The position numbers and the translations under genes are program-made. DNA of 10,403 nucleotides, taken from positions 1 through 10,403 of the forward strand of contig JAOZUP010000111.1 in assembly GCA_029938595.1 (NCBI GenBank), given 5' to 3'. The notes below the pieces were generated by a model. It searched no databases and was not told the DNA's origin. It worked only from the letters and a program-made list of their open reading frames with translations. The stretch comes from Thermoanaerobaculales bacterium. Its GTDB lineage: Bacteria; Acidobacteriota; Thermoanaerobaculia; Thermoanaerobaculales; Sulfomarinibacteraceae. This document shows, in pieces, positions 5,112 to 10,403 of the stretch (positions are counted from its first letter, which is position 1; each line of letters opens with the position of its first letter).

Positions 5112-7265
5112 TTACTCCCGTTTTCCTTTAACGAACCTGTTCATTTCCACGACCGGGCGGCCTTCCATGTGCGCCGGCGGTCGGAGTCCGAAAAGCGTCA
5201 GCGCGGTGGGGGCGAGGTCGATGATCCCGGGATCATCGGCGTCGATCGGGTGGTTGGCAAGGAACACGCCCGGGACCAGCCGCGGATCAACGATGTGGTC
5301 TCCGCTCCACGCCTTGGTGTTGTCCTCGAAGACGGACCCCGCCGCGACACCGCTCGCGCAGTCCCACGAGATCCGGTAGCCGTGGTTGTAGCCGATCAGG
5401 AGGTCGGGCGCATTGCCCTTGTAGGGGCCGCGATAGAGCTGGTCCGTGTCGAAGGCCTCGTTGATCGCAATCTCGTCCTTTTCCTCGTCCCGGAGTCCGT
5501 CGAACTGCGCCTTGAGCTCGGCCTTCAATGCCTCGGCCTCCTCGCCCGGCTCGACGATCCCCTTCTCCTCGCGCCCCTTGATGTTGAGGAAGATCCCGAC
5601 CAGCCCGACTGCATAGGCCTTGGTTCGCGACCAGTCGACTGACTGCAGCCACTCCTCGGAGCCGTCTACGCCTTCCTTGAGGGCGAGATAGCCGTGCTCG
5701 AGGAACCAGGCGTTGAGGTTGACCCCGCGCCGGAAGGATGTGCAGCCGTGGTCCGACATCACCCACAGCACGTCGCCGTCGCCGAGACGTTTCATCAGCT
5801 TGCCGACGATCTCGTCGTTACGAAGGTATTGCTCCTCGATGGCGTTGGCATACTCGGGATCGTCGATTCCCGCGGCGGCCGGGTGGCCGTCCTCGGTGTA
5901 ACGCCAGAACATGTGGTTGATCCGGTCGGAGGCGTCGAAGACGGTTACCAGGACCCCCTTGCGCAATCGGTCGAGCGCGGTGAAGAGCATGACCTCGCGT
6001 TCGTCGTCGATGTCGTTGGTCTGGGTCATGAATGTCCGGTCGTCGGTGACCTTCTCGTTCAGCGCCCATGTGTCCTCGGCAAGCCCGAGGGTGGCGTAGG
6101 AGCCGAGCTTCTTCTCGAGATAAGAGGAGTAGTAGCTGGGGTGTGAGATGGGCATGACGGGCTTGTCGGGCTCGATATTGATTGGGGAAACGTAGAGCGA
6201 GAGGTGCTCGTCCATCTCAGTGATCATCATCCGGCAGATGCCGTTGACCTTCATGCCCAGGATGGCCTTGAAGCTGAGCTTCACCCAGTCCGAGAGCTCG
6301 CCCGGCTCGAGGTCCACCGACTCGCCGTTGACCGAGACCAGCGCGCGATTCGCCGCCCGGTCGAGGTCAATCTTCAGCGGTAATGTCATCGGCGGGTTGT
6401 CCTTGAAGAACGTATTCTCGGGGCCCTCGATGGTGCCCTCGAAGCTGTCTTTCGACCCGTTTGTGCTGAGCTCGAACCGCAGCCCGCCCTCCTGGAATGT
6501 TTCGCCACCCGATCTCGTGGTGAAGAGCAGAAAGGTGCCCTGGGTGCCGAGGAGATCCGGGATGCACATGGCGCCGAGTTGGGCGCCGTAGAACTCGTCC
6601 GGGGGAAAGGTGATCGGAACCCGGATGATGGTGCTCCAGATGTTGTGCTCGCCAAGGATGGTCCAGAAGGGTTTCGACTTGCGGAGCAGGCGGATCGAGG
6701 GCTTGCCGAGCGGGATCCGCAGCTTGCCGAGCTTGAGCACCCTCGTCACCGAGCCGATCTCGGTCGACGACAGCCGCGGCAGGTAGGTGCGGGGGTCACG
6801 GTCCAGAAAATCGAAGATGTTGTGCTTGCCGGGGTTGGTTCCGGTGGTGAACGACGACCAGGCGACGGGCGTAATCGAGGGAAAGGTCGAGCGCAGCCGG
6901 CTGTAGCCGCCGCTCTCGGCCAGGGCCGAGAAGTTGGGAAGTCGGCCGTCGGCCATGAGACGTTCGGTGATTCGCGGTTCCTGGCCGTCGAAGCCGATCA
7001 CGATCAGGCGCTTGATCAGCGGCTTGTTCCTGGTGCGCCGGCGGATCGCGCGCCACGCCATGCGAAACGGCCAGATCAGCAGCGACACGCCGGCCAAGAT
7101 CATTGTGACGAATATGACGGCAAACGAACCGAGCACGGCAAAGCCGGCACCAGGCCCGATGTAGGCATCGGCTGCCGGCGGAAATGCGAATGCGGTGACT
7201 ACGGTGATCGCCGCCACGGCCAACCGGATCCACCGCGTCCTGGATAGAATGAACCTGTCTGCCAA
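5112..7265 (-). CDS. Membrane-anchored alkaline-phosphatase-superfamily phosphodiesterase/pyrophosphatase-like enzyme
   Basis: 717 residues. The catalytic set of the NPP/type I phosphodiesterase branch of the alkaline phosphatase superfamily is complete: Asp93 (VIGFDGQEP), nucleophile Thr132 (FPSITPVAWSSFTTG, 128-142), Asp447 and His451 (FDASDRINHMFW), Asp505-His506 (SDHG), and His657 (SGDHIVD). These would hold two metal ions and hydrolyse a phosphate mono- or diester; the substrate is unknown. The N-terminus has a signal-like helix (12-28), AYIGPGAG (34-41), a second helix (about 42-66) and a strongly basic stretch (FRMAWRAIRRRTRNK). The positive-inside rule would then place the catalytic domain in the cytoplasm. 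Residues about 230-440 carry a large insert with beta-rich sections. The start is TTG with GGGAG 5 nt upstream; no ATG lies near it. First gene of the minus-strand operon, divergent from the sulfotransferase gene. Confidence 0.85.
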   Translation of the reverse strand: MADRFILSRTRWIRLAVAAITVVTAFAFPPAADAYIGPGAGFAVLGSFAVIFVTMILAGVSLLIWPFRMAWRAIRRRTRNKPLIKRLIVIGFDGQEPRITERLMADGRLPNFSALAESGGYSRLRSTFPSITPVAWSSFTTGTNPGKHNIFDFLDRDPRTYLPRLSSTEIGSVTRVLKLGKLRIPLGKPSIRLLRKSKPFWTILGEHNIWSTIIRVPITFPPDEFYGAQLGAMCIPDLLGTQGTFLLFTTRSGGETFQEGGLRFELSTNGSKDSFEGTIEGPENTFFKDNPPMTLPLKIDLDRAANRALVSVNGESVDLEPGELSDWVKLSFKAILGMKVNGICRMMITEMDEHLSLYVSPINIEPDKPVMPISHPSYYSSYLEKKLGSYATLGLAEDTWALNEKVTDDRTFMTQTNDIDDEREVMLFTALDRLRKGVLVTVFDASDRINHMFWRYTEDGHPAAAGIDDPEYANAIEEQYLRNDEIVGKLMKRLGDGDVLWVMSDHGCTSFRRGVNLNAWFLEHGYLALKEGVDGSEEWLQSVDWSRTKAYAVGLVGIFLNIKGREEKGIVEPGEEAEALKAELKAQFDGLRDEEKDEIAINEAFDTDQLYRGPYKGNAPDLLIGYNHGYRISWDCASGVAAGSVFEDNTKAWSGDHIVDPRLVPGVFLANHPIDADDPGIIDLAPTALTLFGLRPPAHMEGRPVVEMNRFVKGKRE

Positions 7266-7420
7266 ATGGACTCCCGTGATATCGAAAAAAACTGTGAGCC
7301 TCCACCCCGAAATGAAGCTCCTGGCCGCGGCATTGTAGTATACCCACGATGCAGGGAACTCCTAATCAACCCAACGGGGTTAGCTGTGATTCCCTTGCAG
7401 AGATCACGGGGAGAACAAAG
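7266..7420. promoter_or_regulatory. Divergent promoter region between phosphatase operon and sulfotransferase gene
   Basis: This 155-bp gap must hold promoters for both directions. The only AT-rich, -10-like stretch is around 7331-7342. On the - strand it reads TATACT (7342-7337) and TACAAT next to it; on the + strand it reads TAGTAT (7336-7341). No convincing -35 hexamer stands at 16-18 bp from either, so these are tentative. GGGGAG at 7409-7414 serves as the ribosome-binding site for the ATG at 7421. An in-frame ATG at 7349 lacks one. Confidence 0.3.
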
Positions 7421-8056
7421 ATGACGTCAATGCTGTGGAATCTAGCGCAGAACATGAAATACGGAAAGCCGGTAGTGATCGTATCCGGGCTGCCGCGCTC
7501 CGGCACCTCGATGGCGATGAAGATGCTCGAGGCCGGAGGGATGGAGCTGGTGGTGGACAACATCCGCACCGCTGACGAGGACAATCCAAAGGGCTACTAC
7601 GAGGACGAGCGGGTCAAGGATCTTGCCGAGACGGAGGACAAGCCCTGGCTCCGCGAGGCTCGCGGCAAGGTCATCAAGGTGGTGTCCTCTCTTCTCAACC
7701 ACCTGCCGGACGACAACCGGTACAAGGTTGTCTTCATGCGGCGCAACCTGTACGAGGTCCTCGCGTCGCAGACCAAGATGCTCGTTCGTCGTGACGAGTC
7801 GTCGCACACCGAGGACGAGGAGCTGCTCGAGATGTACAAGGCCCATCTCGGCAAGGTCGAGTTCCAGATTCGATTTCGGCCCAACTTCGAGGCGACCTAC
7901 TTTGACTTCGCCGCCGTGGTGCAGAACCCCGCCGCCGAGGCGGAGCGTATGGCGGGCTTTGTCGGCGGAGGTCTCGATGTGAAGCGCATGGCCGGGGCCG
8001 TGGACGGCTCGTTGTACCGCAACCGCCGAACCATGGACGGCACGGTCGCAGAGTAG
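7421..8056 (+). CDS. Small sulfotransferase-family protein
   Basis: 211 residues from the ATG at 7421, chosen over the in-frame ATG at 7349 because GGGGAG lies about 7 nt upstream. The sequence VVIVSGLPRSGTSMAMKML (18-36) is the 5'-phosphosulfate-binding loop of PAPS-dependent sulfotransferases. KVVFMRRNLYEVLASQ (102-117) fits the 3'-phosphate-binding region with Arg107/Arg108 and Ser116. NPKGYYEDERV (55-65) is typical of the bacterial group that acts on large or envelope-linked substrates. It is shorter than most members (about 250-300) and has no membrane segment, so it is probably a cytoplasmic enzyme moving sulfate from PAPS to an unknown acceptor. Activity is not shown. The next gene begins 10 bases after its stop, so the two are probably cotranscribed. 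Confidence 0.8.
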   Translation: MTSMLWNLAQNMKYGKPVVIVSGLPRSGTSMAMKMLEAGGMELVVDNIRTADEDNPKGYYEDERVKDLAETEDKPWLREARGKVIKVVSSLLNHLPDDNRYKVVFMRRNLYEVLASQTKMLVRRDESSHTEDEELLEMYKAHLGKVEFQIRFRPNFEATYFDFAAVVQNPAAEAERMAGFVGGGLDVKRMAGAVDGSLYRNRRTMDGTVAE

Positions 8057-8066
8057 GGATCCCTCG

Positions 8067-8885
8067 ATGAGGTCTTCGCGAGGTTGGAGTTGGTTGGTCG
8101 TCTCGGCAGTCGTACTGGCGGCCGCCGCTGCGCTCGTGGGCAGTGCGGACCAGGGCCAGGAGAGTGAGCCTGCCGCCGTATCGGTCATCCCCATCGACTC
8201 GCGGCTGGGGTACAACCTGGAGTACCTCGGTATTACCTGCGGCCACATGACCCTCGAAAGCCGGCTCGAGGATTACCGGGGAAAGCCCGCGTACCACATG
8301 ATCATGACCGCCCGAAATAGCAGTTTCTTCAACAAGATTTACAAGATCGACGGGCGCATCGATTCATGGGTGGATGTCGAGACCATGAGCACCTTGGCGT
8401 ACCTCAGCGATATAACTGAAAAGGGCAAGAGGAAGATCAAGCGGTACCACATCGATCGCGAGGCCGGAGTGGTCCGAGCCAACAAGCACGGAGAGAAGAA
8501 GACCGTTCCCTACGACGGCGGTCCGGCGCTCGACCCCCTCGCCTTCGTCTTCCGTGGCCGAGTCCTCGCCGGGAAACCGGGAACGACATTTACTCAGCCC
8601 ATTTTCACCGACCGTGGCCCCGTCGAGACAATTTCAGAGGTTGGCAAACTCAAGCGATTCAATACTGTCGATGGCGAGCGCGAGCTGCTGCCGGTTCAGC
8701 CCATGCCAGCCGATAAAGTGCTGTTCTCGCTGAAGGACGAGGTCGTCTATTGGATCGATCCCGGCCCCGGACGGAAGCTGTACCGGCTCGCATTCAAGTT
8801 TGGATGGGGCCGCCTGCTGTGCGAGCTGACTGGACCGGCGGAAGAGTCGGCCGATCGACGAGGCATCGAGGACGACGGCGAATGA
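8067..8885 (+). CDS. DUF3108 exported protein
   Basis: 272 residues. A signal peptide (about 1-27: RSSRGWSWLVVSAVVLAAAAALVG) precedes a domain starting with RLGYNLEYLGITCGHMTLES (46-65). That opening, with the later YKIDGRIDSWVDVETMSTL, KRYHIDREAGVV and DPLAFVFRGR, fits DUF3108, a predicted periplasmic beta-rich domain of unknown function found in Gram-negative bacteria. The final third includes LYRLAFKFGWGRLLCELTGP and a charged tail. It is probably periplasmic. No lipobox cysteine follows the signal peptide. The ribosome-binding site is weak (AGGGAT), consistent with coupling to the sulfotransferase gene 10 bases upstream. Its TGA overlaps the ATG of a mini-ORF. A role in envelope assembly alongside the sulfotransferase is inference. 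Confidence 0.8.
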   Translation: MRSSRGWSWLVVSAVVLAAAAALVGSADQGQESEPAAVSVIPIDSRLGYNLEYLGITCGHMTLESRLEDYRGKPAYHMIMTARNSSFFNKIYKIDGRIDSWVDVETMSTLAYLSDITEKGKRKIKRYHIDREAGVVRANKHGEKKTVPYDGGPALDPLAFVFRGRVLAGKPGTTFTQPIFTDRGPVETISEVGKLKRFNTVDGERELLPVQPMPADKVLFSLKDEVVYWIDPGPGRKLYRLAFKFGWGRLLCELTGPAEESADRRGIEDDGE

Positions 8886-8944
8886 CCGAGCAGCAGCCGA
8901 AGAAGCTGCCCGAGCGACCGGCCGACCCGGTGAAGACCAGGTAG
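8882..8944 (+). CDS. 20-residue ATGA-coupled mini-ORF, proline-rich and basic
   Basis: The ATG at 8882 overlaps the TGA stop of the DUF3108 gene as ATGA, the typical layout of translational coupling. The frame encodes 20 residues (begins MTEQQPKK, ends PVKTR) and stops at TAG 8942-8944. Eighteen of its 19 codons after the start end in G or C, as in the real genes of this window, which is unlikely for a non-coding stretch of this base composition. The peptide has three Lys, two Arg and four Pro, with no hydrophobic segment. I recognise no family. It could be a regulatory peptide, or the remains of a longer gene. Confidence 0.4.
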   Translation: MTEQQPKKLPERPADPVKTR

Positions 8945-8975
8945 GATTCGCACCGACTGCCGGGAGGGCAGGGGA

Positions 8976-9011
8976 AACGTTTGAACGTTAAACGTTCAAC
9001 GTTCAAACGTT
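8976..9011. repeat. 14-bp inverted repeat with GTTCAAC units in the convergent gap
   Basis: AACGTTTGAACGTT (8976-8989) and AACGTTCAAACGTT (8998-9011) are perfect inverted copies around an 8-nt loop. The right side also reads as tandem GTTCAA(A)C units, another heptamer-like series of the kind seen at the other gaps. It lies between a + strand gene and a - strand gene that converge, so it may form a bidirectional 3'-end stem. The stem is AT-rich and lacks a T-tract, so a terminator role is unproven. Confidence 0.5.
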
Positions 9012-9016
9012 CAACT

Positions 9017-9976
9017 TCACTCCACGTCGAGAAAGTCGAGAACCACAGCCCGGAAGGCTTCGGTCTCTTCGGCCTGTGCGAAGTGGCCGCTCAACGGGAA
9101 GACTACGAACTTGGCGTCTGCGATGCCATCCGCCAACTCGCGGACCTTCTCAGGTGTCATAGTGTCGTGCGCGCCGGCAATCACCAGACTGTGCGCTGTG
9201 ATCAAAGACAGCCGGTCCCGGAAGTCAAATGACGGGCTCTCACGGTTGGCGTAGTCGGCATGTGGCCAGCTGAACTCCGCTCCTCCGAAAATGCGTTCGA
9301 ACATGGCAGCCGCGTTCTCCGGGTCACCCGTCGCCATCGGGAACCACTCGTCGATCCACAACGAGCGCATCATCGCCGTTCGTTCGTCATCGGTGAGCTC
9401 GGGATTTCGGACGTCCTGCATGAACTGTGCGTACTTCCCCATCAACTCGGGGTACTGCGCCATCATCTCGGCGGCATCCTCCTCTGAGAAGCTGGCTGCA
9501 CCGTGGACGAAGATGGCGTTGTCGATGGTGCTCGGGTTCTCGGCGGCGAGCAGGATCAGGTTCATCGCGCCGTTGGACCAGCCGATGGCGTTGACAGAGT
9601 CGAGACCGAGGTGTTCCCGTAGTGCCTGGAAGTCGGCGCGCACCGCCGCCATTCCCATGTCGGCGTCCTCGACGACCGGCGACGACTCACCCATGCCCCG
9701 GGGGTCGAAGTAGACCATCCTTAGATCATTTTCGAGCGGTTCGTAGAGCGCGCGCAGACCCTCCAGGGAAAGACCCCAGGACTGTGGCAACACCATCAGG
9801 ACCGGCCCCTGCCCGTGCACCTCGTAGTGGATATCGAATCCGTTGAGGTTCGCGGTGAACGAGCCGTTTTCGAGCCCGCCCGCTGGAGGCTCCTCCGTCG
9901 GCGGCGGTGGTGCGGGCGCGCACGCGATGAGAGAGACCGATGCGACAAGAGCGACAAGACAAGCCACGATCTTCAT
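9017..9976 (-). CDS. Alpha/beta-hydrolase lipoprotein
   Basis: 319 residues from the ATG at 9976, chosen because GGAGGTG lies 4 nt upstream and the signal peptide begins there. Residues 1-18 are a lipoprotein signal with lipobox LIAC (Cys19), followed by a proline-rich linker (APAPPPPTEEPP). The mature domain is a classic alpha/beta hydrolase: FDPRGMGESSP (90-100), nucleophile elbow GWSNG with Ser134, acid Asp271 (AGAHDTMTPEKV), and His298 (LSGHFAQAE). It is closest in look to the proline iminopeptidase/haloperoxidase-like group; the substrate is unknown. A helical cap of about 165-250 residues lies between strands. It is probably anchored to the outer face of a membrane. Its stop at 9017 sits next to a GTTCAAC repeat. 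The cytoplasmic gene before it is unrelated. Confidence 0.85.
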   Translation of the reverse strand: MKIVACLVALVASVSLIACAPAPPPPTEEPPAGGLENGSFTANLNGFDIHYEVHGQGPVLMVLPQSWGLSLEGLRALYEPLENDLRMVYFDPRGMGESSPVVEDADMGMAAVRADFQALREHLGLDSVNAIGWSNGAMNLILLAAENPSTIDNAIFVHGAASFSEEDAAEMMAQYPELMGKYAQFMQDVRNPELTDDERTAMMRSLWIDEWFPMATGDPENAAAMFERIFGGAEFSWPHADYANRESPSFDFRDRLSLITAHSLVIAGAHDTMTPEKVRELADGIADAKFVVFPLSGHFAQAEETEAFRAVVLDFLDVE

Positions 9977-10000
9977 GACACACCTCCGGCGACATTGTAG

Positions 10001-10108
10001 TTCGAATTCGGAATTCGGAATGCCGCCCGCCCACCCCATCAGCGCACGGTCCGCCGATCGAATGCTCCGAGAGGGTGGGTGGAAAATCCGAAATCCGAAA
10101 TGGGTGGG
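10001..10108. repeat. Repeat element D: TTCGAAT/TCGGAAT heptamers, GGGTGGG arms, AATCCGA heptamers
   Basis: The left side is TTCGAAT-TCGGAAT-TCGGAAT-GCC (10001-10024). CCCACCC (10030-10036) pairs with GGGTGGG (10073-10079). The right side is AAATCCGA-type heptamers (10084-10100), then a second GGGTGGG (10102-10108). The two heptamer series are roughly reverse complements of each other, so the element is inverted at its ends. It lies between the hydrolase and the MtgA gene, directly upstream of the former and adjacent to the stop of the latter. On the minus strand, TACAAT (9999-9994) just inside the hydrolase side might be a -10 box, but no matching -35 is seen. Confidence 0.55.
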
Positions 10109-10403
10109 CTACAGCCATTGGTCGAGCCAGTCGGCCTGTTCCATACGGGCAAGGATTCGCGCGACGCTTCGGTTGTAGCCGCGACTCGAAACTCCCGGGT
10201 GCCAGGCCGCGGGGCGGGGGAGGGAGGCTGCGAGTCGCGCGGCTTGCTCTCGATCGAGCTCACCCGGCGGAATGCCGAAGTAGCGCCGGGAGGCGGCCTC
10301 CGCACCGTAGACGTCAGGCCCAAACTGGACCACGTTGAGATAGAGCTCGAGGATTCGGCGCTTGGAGAGGTCGCGTTCGAGCTGCCTGGTGAGGATCAGC
10401 TCC
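10109..10403 (-). CDS. mtgA: Monofunctional peptidoglycan glycosyltransferase, C-terminal part (cut by window edge)
   Basis: 97 residues are visible, and the gene continues past the right end. ELILTRQLERDLSKRRILELYLN followed by VVQFGPDVYGAEAASRRYFG is the conserved glycosyltransferase-51 segment that holds the KRRILELYLN motif and the GAEAA..YFG motif. Family 51 enzymes polymerise lipid II into glycan strands at the outer face of the inner membrane. The frame stops about 75 residues after these motifs (last residues WLDQWL). No transpeptidase domain follows, so it is the monofunctional type (MtgA) and not a class A penicillin-binding protein. The catalytic Glu pair near the N-terminus and the membrane anchor lie outside the window. 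The stop abuts the GGGTGGG end of repeat element D. Confidence 0.88.
   Translation of the reverse strand, partial: ELILTRQLERDLSKRRILELYLNVVQFGPDVYGAEAASRRYFGIPPGELDREQAARLAASLPRPAAWHPGVSSRGYNRSVARILARMEQADWLDQWL

Noticed and set aside
7349..7420. In-frame ATG at 7349 as the sulfotransferase start
   Set aside because: No ribosome-binding site; ATG at 7421 has GGGGAG at a proper distance and sits just ahead of the conserved fold.

Overview
This is a GC-rich bacterial window with high GC at third codon positions, mixed ATG/GTG/TTG starts and tightly packed genes. A lipoprotein, a peptidoglycan glycosyltransferase and signal-peptide proteins point to a cell with an envelope of the usual Gram-negative kind. 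Degenerate heptamer tandem repeats in nearly every long gap recall uncultured Acidobacteriota-like genomes. That placement is an impression, not a demonstrated one, because no phylogenetic marker is present.

Layout. 1-342: the possible 3' tail of a + gene, a terminator-like hairpin that fits the - strand, and a repeat-rich gap. 343-2987 (+): a membrane protein whose C-terminal half looks like an ABC ATPase with every catalytic motif lost; an orphan 92-residue protein; and an orphan squalene-cyclase-like helical-repeat protein. Repeat elements separate these three, including a 159-nt near-palindrome at 1896-2054. 7265-3132 (-): a compact four-gene operon encoding a large membrane-anchored alkaline-phosphatase-superfamily enzyme, a 64-residue ribbon-helix-helix-like protein, a three-helix membrane protein resembling Oxa1/DUF106 insertases with an inserted beta-rich domain, and an EamA-type transporter. 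7421-8944 (+), divergent from that operon: a small sulfotransferase-like protein, a DUF3108 exported protein and a 20-residue ATGA-coupled mini-ORF. 9976-9017 (-): an alpha/beta-hydrolase lipoprotein. 10403-10109 (-): the C-terminal part of a monofunctional peptidoglycan glycosyltransferase (MtgA).

How the genes may work together. The divergent block at about 3100-8950 pairs a phosphodiesterase/phosphatase-like enzyme, a sulfotransferase, membrane-handling proteins and a DUF3108 protein. This suggests envelope or lipid/glycan modification, but the substrate cannot be read from the sequence. The most unusual items are the fully degenerate ABC-like protein, the predicted cytoplasmic placement of the phosphatase domain, the Oxa1-like protein in this operon, the mini-ORF, and the repeat elements that supply or abut several stop codons.
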